Assembly (NCBI GenBank): GCA_964552015.1
Contig: CAZKFR010000007.1
Span: 1-64,000 of the forward strand
Origin: Rhodocaloribacter sp964552015
GTDB taxonomy: Bacteria > Bacteroidota > Rhodothermia > Rhodothermales > ISCAR-4553
Reading direction: 5' to 3'
Length of the DNA: 64,000 nucleotides
Shown: piece after piece, positions 8,525-16,939 of the stretch
How the letters are laid out: each line of letters opens with the position of its first letter
How positions within the stretch are numbered: position 1 is the first letter of the stretch
Translations under genes and position numbers: made by a program
The notes under the pieces: generated by a model
The model's database searches: none
Seen by the model: only the letters and a program-made list of their open reading frames with translations
Told to the model about the DNA's origin: nothing

Positions 8525-8863
8525 ATGCATCGCCTCAACTTCACCCTGGACGAAGCCACCGTACGCCTGCTCGAGAAGCTGGCGCAGACGTACTACCACG
8601 GCAACAAGTCGCAGACGGTGCGGGCGGCCCTCGAGAGCCTGGCCGCCCACATCGGCCACGAGGGCTGGGTCATCGCCGGCTACACGCCCGTGGAGGTACA
8701 CGGCGACGTGGCCTGCCACACCTGCGGCGAGGAGCATCACGAGGGGGAGGTGCTCTACCGGCCCGTCTTCGAGCGCGGCGAGAGCCCCCGCGCCCTGCCC
8801 CGTATCCCCGCCGAGGTCTGGCTCGACTGCCCCCGGTGCGTGGAACAGCAGCTTCAAGCGTGA
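8525..8863 (+). CDS. Ribbon-helix-helix protein with Cys/His C-terminal cluster
   Basis: 112 residues. The N-terminus (1-45) has the ribbon-helix-helix pattern: a beta strand (HRLNFTLDE), a helix (ATVRLLEKLAQTYY), a turn with G-N-K-S, and a second helix (SQTVRAALESLAAHIG). The C-terminal half carries two Cys pairs, CHTCGEEHHEGEV (about 73-85) and CPRC (about 104-107), suggesting a zinc or soft-metal site. The start at 8525 is 5 bp after the merC stop, so the pair is probably translated from one mRNA. I infer a metal-sensing repressor of the pair acting at the palindrome in front of merC; the DNA-binding fold is well supported, the ligand is not. Confidence 0.8.
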   Translation: MHRLNFTLDEATVRLLEKLAQTYYHGNKSQTVRAALESLAAHIGHEGWVIAGYTPVEVHGDVACHTCGEEHHEGEVLYRPVFERGESPRALPRIPAEVWLDCPRCVEQQLQA

Positions 8864-8878
8864 AGCCCTGTTTCCCCA

Positions 8879-8909
8879 TTGAATTCCGGCCGCGGCAGGC
8901 GTACTTTTG
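8879..8909 (+). promoter_or_regulatory. Bacteroidota-type promoter of the GH5 gene
   Basis: TTG at 8879-8881, a 20-bp spacer and TACTTTTG at 8902-8909 match the -33/-7 consensus (TTTG or TTG, 19-21 bp, TAnnTTTG) used by the primary sigma factor of Bacteroidota. The element is 37 bp before the preferred ATG at 8946, which supports that start over the in-frame codon at 8907. Confidence 0.7.
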
Positions 8910-8945
8910 CCGGCAGATGAAAACCTTTTCACACACCGTCTCTCG

Positions 8946-10916
8946 ATGCTCCGTCTCGTTGCCTTCCTCCTCGCCGGCCTGTTCCTCGCCGCCCCCCTCC
9001 AGGCCCAGCTCACCCCACAGGAAGCCATCACGATGATGGGGCGGGGGATCAACCTGGGCAACACGCTCGAACCCCCGACCGAGGGTGCCTGGAATAACGG
9101 CCCGGCACAGGAACACTATTTCGACGACTTCAAGGCCGCCGGCTTCTCGACCGTCCGCATCCCCGTCCGGTGGGACCAGCACACCGACGCCGCCCCGCCC
9201 TACACGGTCGACGCGACCTGGCTGGCGCGCGTCGAGGAGGTCGTCGACTGGGCCCTGGCCCGCGACTTCTTCGTCATCATCAACGCCCACCACGAGGACT
9301 GGCTCAAGCAAAACTACGACGACGCCGGCCTCCGGGATCGTTTCGACAGCATCTGGCGGCAGGTGGCCGAGCATTTCCAGGACAAACCCGAGAAACTCTT
9401 CTTCGAGATCATCAACGAGCCCTACGGGATGAACAAGGAGCAGGTGGACGACCTCAACGCCCGCATCCTGTCCATCATCCGCGAGAGCAACCCGTCCCGT
9501 ATCGTCATCTTCTCGGGCCACGGATGGGCCAACGCCGAGCAACTCGTCCAGGCCGCCATCCCCGACGACGATTACCTGATGGCCTACTACCATTCCTACG
9601 ATCCCTGGACCTTTGCCGGCATGGGCCAGGGAAGCTGGGGCACCGAGGCCGACCGGAACGCCGTGGCCGCCAAGTTCCAGCTGGTCGCCGACTGGTCGGC
9701 CGCGCACGGCATCCCCGTCATGATCAGCGAGTTCGGCGCGGTGCGGGCCACCCCGTTCAACGACCGGATGGCCTTCTACGCCGCCTACGTGGACGGGGCC
9801 GTGGCCCACGGCATGGCCTTCATGGTGTGGGACGACGGCGGCGACTTCCACATCTACGACCGGAAGTGGCGCACCTGGAGCGAGGAGAAGGACATCCTCA
9901 TCCACGGCTATCCGGACAGCCCCACCCGGCTGGCTTTCACGTCCACCGTCGACACGCTCGTCACGCTCACCTGGGTCAACCGGGCCGAGGGCGCCACGCA
10001 CCTGACCGTCGAGCGGCGGACCATCGATGGCGTCTTCGCGCCCCTGGCCGAGCTGCCTCCCGACGCGACGGCCTTCTCCGACACCACAGCCGAGGGGGGG
10101 CAGACGTACCAGTACCGCATCATCGCCCACAGCGGCGGCGTCGACCGGTACTCCTACCCCATCCAGACGACCGTCACCCCCACGGCGCGGTCGAGTTACC
10201 CCGCCGGGCCGCACCCCCTTCCCGGCACCCTCGAGGCCGAGGACTTCGACGAGGGCGGCGAGGGGCTGACCTACCATGACACCGACGCGGAGAACATCCC
10301 CGGCGCCTATCGGCCCGGCGTCGGCGTGGACATCGCCGCCCGGAACGACGGGGGGTATCAGGTCACGCACATCGCGTCCGGGGAATGGCTCGAGTACACG
10401 GTCGACGTGGCCGAGGCCGGGCTGTACGAGGTGACGGTCTACGTGGCCTCCGTCGGCGGCGGGGGGCGCCTGCGCGTGGTGGCCGGCGGCGAACAGACCT
10501 CCATCCTGAACCCGATCGCCACCGGGAGCGACCAGGCGCTGGCGCCGCTCTCCGGCACCCTCTCCCTGGCGGCCGGCCCGCAGATCATCCGGCTGAGCCT
10601 GCTCACGGGCGCCGCCTACCACGTCGACCGTATGGAATTTCGCCTAGTCGGTGCCACGTCCACCGAAGACGCCCCGCCGGCACCTGCCATCACCGTGTAC
10701 CCCAACCCGGCCACCACCTATGTGCACGTCGTCGCCCCGGCGGCTCCCCGGCAGGTGCTCTCCCTGTACAACGTGCTCGGCCAGCGGTTGCGTCACCTCA
10801 CCCTGGCGGGCCCGGAGACCCGCCTCGACCTCGACGGCCTGCCGCCCGGCGTCTACCTCCTGCGCCTCGAACGTGACGGTCGCCCGGCGACCCGGCACAC
10901 CCTCGTAAAGCACTGA
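8946..10916 (+). CDS. Secreted GH5 endoglucanase-type glycanase with CBM and T9SS domain
   Basis: 656 residues. Signal peptide 1-20 (LRLVAFLLAGLFLAAPLQAQ). The GH5 catalytic domain (about 25-320) starts with GRGINLGNTLE and shows the acid/base Glu158 (FEIINEPYG) and nucleophile Glu262 (VMISEFGAV), plus the substrate-site residues NAHHEDW and YYHSYDPW. A fibronectin-III-like segment (about 325-415) precedes a CBM6-like domain (LEAEDFDEGGEG ... SGEWLEYTVDVAEAGLYEVT, about 425-565) and a type IX sorting domain (ITVYPNPATTYV ... LPPGVYLLRL, about 580-656). It should be exported by Sec, moved across the outer membrane by type IX secretion, and cut beta-1,4-glucan or mannan outside the cell; which one cannot be decided here. 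It has its own promoter at 8879-8909. Confidence 0.9.
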   Translation: MLRLVAFLLAGLFLAAPLQAQLTPQEAITMMGRGINLGNTLEPPTEGAWNNGPAQEHYFDDFKAAGFSTVRIPVRWDQHTDAAPPYTVDATWLARVEEVVDWALARDFFVIINAHHEDWLKQNYDDAGLRDRFDSIWRQVAEHFQDKPEKLFFEIINEPYGMNKEQVDDLNARILSIIRESNPSRIVIFSGHGWANAEQLVQAAIPDDDYLMAYYHSYDPWTFAGMGQGSWGTEADRNAVAAKFQLVADWSAAHGIPVMISEFGAVRATPFNDRMAFYAAYVDGAVAHGMAFMVWDDGGDFHIYDRKWRTWSEEKDILIHGYPDSPTRLAFTSTVDTLVTLTWVNRAEGATHLTVERRTIDGVFAPLAELPPDATAFSDTTAEGGQTYQYRIIAHSGGVDRYSYPIQTTVTPTARSSYPAGPHPLPGTLEAEDFDEGGEGLTYHDTDAENIPGAYRPGVGVDIAARNDGGYQVTHIASGEWLEYTVDVAEAGLYEVTVYVASVGGGGRLRVVAGGEQTSILNPIATGSDQALAPLSGTLSLAAGPQIIRLSLLTGAAYHVDRMEFRLVGATSTEDAPPAPAITVYPNPATTYVHVVAPAAPRQVLSLYNVLGQRLRHLTLAGPETRLDLDGLPPGVYLLRLERDGRPATRHTLVKH

Positions 10917-11068
10917 CCGGCTCCGCCGCCCGCCCCTGGCGACCCAGCGCTGTCAACAGGGAGTTTGTCGTTCTGTCAGCCGACCCGGGAAGGCACATTC
11001 TTTGAACCCCTCTCGGGTGGTAGGTGAGGGTAAGGATCGTCTGACAAAACGACGAGGAGGTGAGTGCC

Positions 11069-11518
11069 ATGGCAGAAACCGGACTCGAAGTCTTTGACAC
11101 GACGGTCCAGAAGACCAACCGCTGGCTCAAGGAGATCCGGGAGGAGCTGCACCTGAACAGCCGCCGCGAGGCCTATCATGCCCTGCGGTCGGTGCTGCAC
11201 CAGCTCCGCGACCGCATGACGCTGGAAGAGCTCGCCCAGTTCTCGGCACAGCTCCCGATGCTGGTGCGGGGCATCCTGTTCGAAGGGTGGGACCCCACGG
11301 GCAAGCCCGTGCGCGTCCGCCACATCGACGAGTTCTTGCAGCCGATCCAGGAGGAGTTTCACCAGATGGGCCTTTCGGTGAACCCGCGGCAGGTGGTTCA
11401 GGGCGTCTTCAAGACGCTGAACCGCCACATCAGCCGGGGCGAGGTGGAGGAAGTGCGCGCCCTGCTGCCGCAGGAGCTCCGCGCGCTCTGGCCCGAACCC
11501 ACGGCGGCGGAAGCGTAA
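11069..11518 (+). CDS. DUF2267 family protein
   Basis: 149 residues, cytoplasmic, mostly helical. The pattern KTNRWLKEIREELHLNSRRE, AYHALRSVLHQLRDRMTLEE and AQLPMLVRGILFEGWDPTGK is that of DUF2267, a small helical family with no established biochemical role, often found with stress or redox genes. The ATG at 11069 is preferred over the in-frame GTG at 11060 because the strong ribosome-binding site GAGGAGG (11054-11060) is 8 bases before it. It is followed by a clear intrinsic terminator, so it is probably a single-gene transcript. Confidence 0.85.
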   Translation: MAETGLEVFDTTVQKTNRWLKEIREELHLNSRREAYHALRSVLHQLRDRMTLEELAQFSAQLPMLVRGILFEGWDPTGKPVRVRHIDEFLQPIQEEFHQMGLSVNPRQVVQGVFKTLNRHISRGEVEEVRALLPQELRALWPEPTAAEA

Positions 11519-11541
11519 GGCGCCTCCCGGTCGTAACCCAG

Positions 11542-11571
11542 GGCCGCCCTCCAGCAGAGGCGGCCTTTTTT
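11542..11571 (+). terminator. Intrinsic terminator of the DUF2267 gene
   Basis: A 7-bp perfect stem GGCCGCC/GGCGGCC (11542-11548 and 11559-11565) with a 10-base loop is followed directly by six T (11566-11571). It lies 24 bp after the DUF2267 stop and also separates that gene from the convergent M20 peptidase gene. Confidence 0.85.
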
Positions 11572-11593
11572 GTGCCGGACCGTGATGCGCCCC

Positions 11594-13120
11594 TCACTCC
11601 GGCATCGTGAGCAGGGCCGCGAAGAGGTCGATGCCGTAGAAGAGGTTGGCCAGGCGGAGGTTCTCGTCCGGGGCGTGCTGGTTGTCGTCGTGGTTGGCGA
11701 TGGGGACGATGACGAAGGGCTGGCCGAGCACGTCGGAGAAGAGGTAGAGGGGCAGCGACCCACCGAGGGCGGGCACCATGAGCGGCGGCTCGCCGGCGGC
11801 GACCGTCACGGCCTCGACGAGCCGCTCCGTGATCGGCAGGTCCATGGGCGTGCGGGCGGCGGGATAGCCGTTCCCCCGGCGGTCCACCCGGACGATCTTC
11901 GGATAGCGCAGCCGCGTGGCAAGATCCGGCTCTTCATAGACGATGTGGTAGCCCTGCTTCCGGATGTGCGCCTCCACGAGGTCGAGCATGTGCTCGGGGT
12001 CGTTGCCCTTGACGAGGCGGATGCCCAGGGTGGCGGTGGCCGTGGCGGGGATGACGTTGCGGGCCAGCGCCCCGGTGTTGCCGCTGGCGAGGCCGCGCAC
12101 GGTGAGCGAGGGCAGCATCAGCCGTTCGGCCAGCGGGGCATTGTTCGCCTCCGTCTCGGCCAGCCCCAGCTCACGCCGCAGCGCGTCGTCATAGTCGGGC
12201 AGGGCCGCCAGCGCCGCCCGCTCCGTCTCGCTCAGCGGCTCGACGGTGTCGTAGAAGCCGTCGATGAGGACCGTGCCGTCCTCGGCCTTCATGCTGGCGA
12301 GCAGGTGGGCCAGCCGGGTGCCGGGCACCGGCGCCCAGTTGCCGTAGTGGCCGCTGTGGAGCGACCGCGTGGCGCCGTACACGGTGATCTCCATCCCGGT
12401 GACGCCCCGCACCCCGAAGACGAGCTGCGGGCGGCGGCTCTGGTGGACCGGCCCGTCACAGAAAAGCCACACGTCCACGTCGGCATAGCGATCCCCGAAG
12501 CGCTCGAGGTAGTCCTTCAGGTGGGGAGAGCCGCGCTCTTCCTCCCCGTCGAAGAGCAACTTGACGTTCGACGTGAGACCGAGGCCGGCGGCCTCGAGGG
12601 CGTCGAGCGCGGCCAGGAGGGCCGCCAGCGGGGCCTTGTCGTCGCCGGCGCTGCGGGCGTAGAGGTACCACTCGGGGTCCACCGGCTCGCCCGGGGCGGG
12701 CAGCGGGCGCGGCGTGCCGCCCGCCTCCATGCTGGCCGTGTAGAGCGTGGGCGTCCAGGGGCCGTGGGTCCACCGCGTCGGGTCGACGGGCTGGCCGTCG
12801 TAGTGCACGTAGAGACCCAGGGTGCGCGTGGCCCCCGGCACCCGCCGCTCGCCGTAGACCAGCGGCGGCGCCCCCGGCACCTTCAGCAGCTCCACGGTAA
12901 AGCCGCGCCGGGCAAACGCCTCCCGCACGTATGCGGCGTTGCGGTGGATGCCGGCCGAGTCGGTGGCGACGTTCGGGATCGCCAGCAGCTCGGCGAAGCC
13001 GGCCAGGATCTCGGCGGCGTGGGCCGCGCGGTAGGTCCGGGCCGCCTCCACGGCCGGGTGCTGGGCCGCTGCCGTGAAGGCCCATACGCCCAGACCAAGC
13101 AAAAAAACGTACCTTCTCAT
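11594..13120 (-). CDS. M20 family metallopeptidase (dipeptidase type), exported
   Basis: 508 residues from the ATG at 13120, which puts a short signal peptide (MRRYVFLLGLGVWAFTAAAQ) at the start. Typical M20 di-zinc features follow: the first metal-ligand motif YVHYDGQPVDP, the bridging Asp in RSAGDDKAPLAALLA, the general-base region LFDGEEERGSPHL and a lid/dimerisation domain about 210-370 (GVRGVTGMEITVYGATRSLHSG). The C-terminal metal His is in PIANHDDNQHAPDE. Length and motifs fit the cytosolic nonspecific dipeptidase/carnosinase-like branch, but the signal peptide places it in the periplasm. It is divergent from the second TonB receptor gene and may process imported peptides. Confidence 0.88.
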   Translation of the reverse strand: MRRYVFLLGLGVWAFTAAAQHPAVEAARTYRAAHAAEILAGFAELLAIPNVATDSAGIHRNAAYVREAFARRGFTVELLKVPGAPPLVYGERRVPGATRTLGLYVHYDGQPVDPTRWTHGPWTPTLYTASMEAGGTPRPLPAPGEPVDPEWYLYARSAGDDKAPLAALLAALDALEAAGLGLTSNVKLLFDGEEERGSPHLKDYLERFGDRYADVDVWLFCDGPVHQSRRPQLVFGVRGVTGMEITVYGATRSLHSGHYGNWAPVPGTRLAHLLASMKAEDGTVLIDGFYDTVEPLSETERAALAALPDYDDALRRELGLAETEANNAPLAERLMLPSLTVRGLASGNTGALARNVIPATATATLGIRLVKGNDPEHMLDLVEAHIRKQGYHIVYEEPDLATRLRYPKIVRVDRRGNGYPAARTPMDLPITERLVEAVTVAAGEPPLMVPALGGSLPLYLFSDVLGQPFVIVPIANHDDNQHAPDENLRLANLFYGIDLFAALLTMPE

Positions 13121-13230
13121 AGCGTTCTCCGGCGTGAACGTCCTCCCTCGCCTGAAGCATGACTCATCCGGATGCCCCCTGAACGGGCCGCATGGCGCTG
13201 AAGCTATCATTTCCGTTACGGGAGCACAAC

Positions 13231-13256
13231 CCCGCTACGATGTTGAGCGGGTTTTT
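13231..13256 (+). terminator. Terminator-like hairpin in the leader of the second TonB receptor gene
   Basis: CCCGCT (13231-13236) pairs with AGCGGG (13246-13251), followed by TTTTTC. It points in the plus direction, but no plus-strand gene ends upstream, since the M20 gene starts on the other strand at 13120. It lies 62 bp before the receptor ATG and could attenuate its transcription. Confidence 0.45.
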
Positions 13257-13317
13257 CTTCCGCTCCTGTCATCTGTCCATGGTGGACGGGTTAGGGGGAA
13301 TGGCGTACCTTGCGCCC

Positions 13318-15657
13318 ATGTTCGCCCGCCGTTTCGCCATGACGCACCGCTGCCGCACGTCCCTGCTGCTGCTTTTTCTGATGGCCGGCAGTGGCCTGTA
13401 CGTCCGGGCTCAGGTCCTTGCCGGGCGGGTAACCGAGGCCGGCACGTCCCGGCCCCTCGACCGGGTGAGCGTGGTGCTGGCCGGCACCCGCTTCCACACC
13501 TCCACGGACACCGCCGGGACGTTTCTCTTCGGCGCCGTACCCGCCGGGACGTACACGCTGCAGGCCCTGGCCGCGGGCTACCACCCCGATACCCTGCGGG
13601 TACACCTGCGGGCCGGAGACACCCTCCACGTCGCCCTGACCCTGCGGCCGGTTCGAGCCCCGGTGGTCTCCCCCCGTGACGGCCTCACCGGAACCCTGGA
13701 TACCCTCTCGGCCGGTGTGTGGGCCTCCTGCGCCTGCGTTGAGATCGCCCCGGCGCTGGCGGGGTGGCCCGGTGTCGACGTCGTGCGCCGGGGTGCCCTC
13801 GGCCTCGACCCGACCGTCGAGAGCCTGGCCGAAACGCGGGTGGGCGTCTACGTGGACGATGCTCGCTTCTTCGCCGCCAGCCCGCTGCGTTCCGATGCAC
13901 CCATCGCCTATGTGGACCCGGACGCCGTGGAACGGGTCGTGCTGGTGCGGGGGCCGGCCGCCCTCACCCTGGGCAGCGGTCACCTGGCCGCCTTCCACCT
14001 CCTTCCCCGCCGGGTGCCCGACGCCCCGCTGCGCCTACACCTGCTCGGAGGCTATGCCTCGAACGGCCGCGTCGCCGAGGGGGCGGGTGGGGTCGCCGGC
14101 ACGTCGGGCCGCGTCGCCTACGGCCTGCACGGCGCCCTCCGGCAGGGCGACGACTATACGGCCGGCGACGGCACACGCGTCCCGGCCCACTTCCGCACGA
14201 GGGCCCTGCGTGGACACGCCGGCTACCACCTGGCCCCCGGCCTGCGGCTCGAAGCCCGCGGCGGCCTCTACACCCGCGCCGACGTAGACATGCCCGGCCT
14301 TTTGCTTGACGTTGAAAAGGAAGTGGCGCGGGACGCACAGCTGGCTTTCCGCCGGGAGACCCCCGAACGCCCCATCCGCACCGTCGAGGCGGCCGTCTAC
14401 TGGACCCACCTGACCAGCCGGGCCGGCAATGCCGGGCGCACCGACCGTCCCCGCACGGCGGACGACCTGCCCGTCGTGCTGAGCCTGGATACCCGCCAGA
14501 CCATTCTCGGCGGCCGCCTGGCCGCCCATATCGTCTCGGACGACGGCCTGACCCTCGACGCCGGCATGGATGGCTACCACCTGCGCCACACCGGTACGTG
14601 GCGCGGCCACGATCCAGCGGGCACGCTTCTCTTTGACGAGATCCTCCCGCCCGACGTGCGCCGGACGAACGTCGGCTTCTTTCTCCTGGGCACCGTCCCG
14701 GCCTTCGGCTTCACGCTGGCGGGGGCCGCCCGCCTCGACGTGTTCCGGCACGACGCCCGGCAACCGAGCGCCTTCTACCTCGCCAATGCGGCCCGCCGCC
14801 CTCTTGCCCCGGACCGGCTGGCCCGCACCGAGACCCTCCCGAGCCTGGCCTTCCGCATCGAGCGCAACCTGCCCCCCTGGACGCTCGCGGCCGGCCTCAC
14901 CTCCGTCGCCCGCACGGCGGATGTCCTCGAGCGCTTCGGCGACCGCTTCCCGGCCGTGGCCGCATACACCGGCGCCGAGGTCCTGGGACGCCCCAACCAG
15001 GAGCCGGAACGCGCCTCCGAAGTCGACCTCACCCTCCAGGCCCGCTATCCTGCCCTGCGCCTGCACCTGCGCCTCTTCGCCCGCCTCCTGAGCGACTACA
15101 CGACCTTCCTTCCCACCGACCTCCCCGCCCGCATCGACACCACCGAACGCATCCTCCGCTATCGGAACGGCGAAGGCCGTTTCCGGGGCGTGGTGGGGCA
15201 GCTCGCCTACACCGTCTCTGGATGGACGGCCACGCTTCAGGTCTCCTCCCTCTGGGGGCAGGACGTGACGCTGGACGAGCCAGCCTTTGGCGTCCCGGCC
15301 GGCGCCACGCACCTCGCCCTTCATTACACACCGCCTGCCCGCACGTTCTTCGTCGGCGCCACCCTCCATGTGGTCGACGGGCAGATCCGAGCAGCCCGGC
15401 TGCGGGGCGAGACGCCCACACCCGGCTACACCACGGTCGACTTTCACGCCGGCTTTCACCTCCGCCACGTCGCCAGCGGCCCCTTCCGCCGCATCACGCT
15501 CCTGTTCGGCGCCGACAACCTGACCGACGCACACGTCCGTCCCCACCTCAACGCCCGCGGGTCCGGCACCTCATCTCCGCTCCCCGAGCCGGGTCGCTCG
15601 TTCTTCGTCCGCCTGCGCTTCGACGGCAACGCCTCACCGCTCTTCCCGGATCTGTAG
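13318..15657 (+). CDS. TonB-dependent receptor, second copy in window
   Basis: 779 residues from the ATG at 13318; the ATG at 13339 (MTHRCRTSLL) also gives a good signal peptide ending YVRAQ. After it come a carboxypeptidase-regulatory-like domain (about 37-120, GRVTEAGTSRPLDRVSVVLA), a plug (WPGVDVVRRGALGLDPTVES; VDPDAVERVVLVRGPAALTL) and a barrel ending in FFVRLRFDG. Plug spacing and wording recall the OprC/NosA copper-receptor branch, but the Met/Cys metal residues of that branch are not obvious here apart from SCACVE near residue 140. The last 24 bp overlap the convergent gene at 15634. A terminator-like hairpin in the leader hints at regulation. Confidence 0.85.
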   Translation: MFARRFAMTHRCRTSLLLLFLMAGSGLYVRAQVLAGRVTEAGTSRPLDRVSVVLAGTRFHTSTDTAGTFLFGAVPAGTYTLQALAAGYHPDTLRVHLRAGDTLHVALTLRPVRAPVVSPRDGLTGTLDTLSAGVWASCACVEIAPALAGWPGVDVVRRGALGLDPTVESLAETRVGVYVDDARFFAASPLRSDAPIAYVDPDAVERVVLVRGPAALTLGSGHLAAFHLLPRRVPDAPLRLHLLGGYASNGRVAEGAGGVAGTSGRVAYGLHGALRQGDDYTAGDGTRVPAHFRTRALRGHAGYHLAPGLRLEARGGLYTRADVDMPGLLLDVEKEVARDAQLAFRRETPERPIRTVEAAVYWTHLTSRAGNAGRTDRPRTADDLPVVLSLDTRQTILGGRLAAHIVSDDGLTLDAGMDGYHLRHTGTWRGHDPAGTLLFDEILPPDVRRTNVGFFLLGTVPAFGFTLAGAARLDVFRHDARQPSAFYLANAARRPLAPDRLARTETLPSLAFRIERNLPPWTLAAGLTSVARTADVLERFGDRFPAVAAYTGAEVLGRPNQEPERASEVDLTLQARYPALRLHLRLFARLLSDYTTFLPTDLPARIDTTERILRYRNGEGRFRGVVGQLAYTVSGWTATLQVSSLWGQDVTLDEPAFGVPAGATHLALHYTPPARTFFVGATLHVVDGQIRAARLRGETPTPGYTTVDFHAGFHLRHVASGPFRRITLLFGADNLTDAHVRPHLNARGSGTSSPLPEPGRSFFVRLRFDGNASPLFPDL

Positions 15658-16851
15658 CGCTTCGAGTTGTGCGGACGAGACGTACTGTCCCTGACGCAGC
15701 CGGGATTCCGTGTGCAACCGGTAATACCGGTCCGCATTGACGATGAAGCGTTCGATTTTTTCCCGGTGGAAGCGGTAGAAGAAGGCCTCGCTGAAACGTG
15801 CGTCGAGTTCTTTCATCGTCCGCTTGATACTGCCGAAAGCCGGGTTGTGCCCGAGCGTGGCCTCGCCATCGACCCAGACGCGCGTCTCCTCGGTGAAATA
15901 CGTGGCCACGATCACGTTGGAGATGGCGATGCAGTAGATGAGGGCCAGGTTGTGGTCCTGCCCCGAGGCCGGCGGACCGCTGCGATACCGCACCAGATCG
16001 AGCACCTCGGTGGCGTTCAGGCCCAGTTCGGCCAGCGGCGCGCAAAGTTCCTGCCCGGCCACGATCCCCAGCTCGGCCAGCACCTCCACCGTCTTCTCGT
16101 TCCGATCCTCAAAGATCTTACCCGGATAGTAGTCCTTCGTCTCGTCGAACATGACGCCGAAGTGCTGCACCAGGCAGGCCAGCCCGATGGTGTAAAGCAG
16201 GTCGTCCGACGCTCCGGGATGCACCTGCCGGATGAGGGTGATCGCCAGGCTGGCTGCCCGGGCACTGTCGGTCAGGATCATCTTACCCCGGGGTGTCATG
16301 AGATGGGGCGTGAGAAACAGACTGATCCCTTCCAGCTGCATCATGCGCTGGACGATCTCGTCGAGATAACGTTTGTGCAGGTGCGAGTTGACCTGCCCGT
16401 ACCACGACGTCTTCATCGTGGCCGGGTCAAAATACATCGACCGAGCAATGTTGTGCATGAACACGTTGCGCACGGCCCGGTCGTAGAACTGGAGGAACTC
16501 GTGCGGGTCGCCCTTCGAGATGATGGCAATAGGGCCATAGTGACGCTTACGGTCGTGGCGCTTGTCGTTCACCATCTTCTCGATGAGAAAGGGAATCGCC
16601 TTTTCCGTGGCTTCACCGGCCGCACAGACCAGCTTGAGGCCCCGTTCCTCCGGCCCGTCACTCTGCAAGACGTGCACATCCTTGCTGAGCAGCGTGGTGG
16701 CAAACGGAAACCCCTGCTTCTTCAGCATGGCCATGATCCATGCCACGACCTGTTCCACGCCCTCATCGTCACGCCCGAAGTCGGGCGCTTCGATATGGAA
16801 GCGCAGGAAGTGCTCGAACGTGGGGTGGACGTATTCGGGCGCGTCTTTCAT
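15634..16851 (-). CDS. Hypothetical protein, possible degenerate HD-type domain
   Basis: 405 residues, soluble, with no signal peptide. I do not recognise the family with confidence. The middle (about 185-320) has the helical rhythm of an HD/HD-GYP phosphohydrolase: a segment DSARAASLAITLIRQVHPG where HD proteins have HS-x-RVA, then LLYTIGLACLVQHFGVMFDE where they have LLHDIGK, and VLDLVRYRSGPP where they have HHE; the metal-binding His/Asp residues are missing. The N-terminal 150 residues contain EHFLRFHIEAPDFG and a basic stretch VNDKRHDRKRHYG. The stop overlaps the 3' end of the TonB receptor gene by 24 bp on the opposite strand. It could be a signalling protein that lost catalysis; this is tentative. 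Confidence 0.65.
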   Translation of the reverse strand: MKDAPEYVHPTFEHFLRFHIEAPDFGRDDEGVEQVVAWIMAMLKKQGFPFATTLLSKDVHVLQSDGPEERGLKLVCAAGEATEKAIPFLIEKMVNDKRHDRKRHYGPIAIISKGDPHEFLQFYDRAVRNVFMHNIARSMYFDPATMKTSWYGQVNSHLHKRYLDEIVQRMMQLEGISLFLTPHLMTPRGKMILTDSARAASLAITLIRQVHPGASDDLLYTIGLACLVQHFGVMFDETKDYYPGKIFEDRNEKTVEVLAELGIVAGQELCAPLAELGLNATEVLDLVRYRSGPPASGQDHNLALIYCIAISNVIVATYFTEETRVWVDGEATLGHNPAFGSIKRTMKELDARFSEAFFYRFHREKIERFIVNADRYYRLHTESRLRQGQYVSSAQLEALQIREER

Positions 16852-16939
16852 AGTATGACACCAGACGCCGGATCAGCCAACCGGAGTGCCAAGACAGATT
16901 TCTCGTAACAGAGGAGGTATCGGCTACTTCGAAACTTCC

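Noticed and set aside
13640..13680. GGTTCGAGCCCC resembling the T-loop of a tRNA
   Set aside because: It lies inside the TonB receptor coding region and no acceptor or anticodon stem can be drawn around it.
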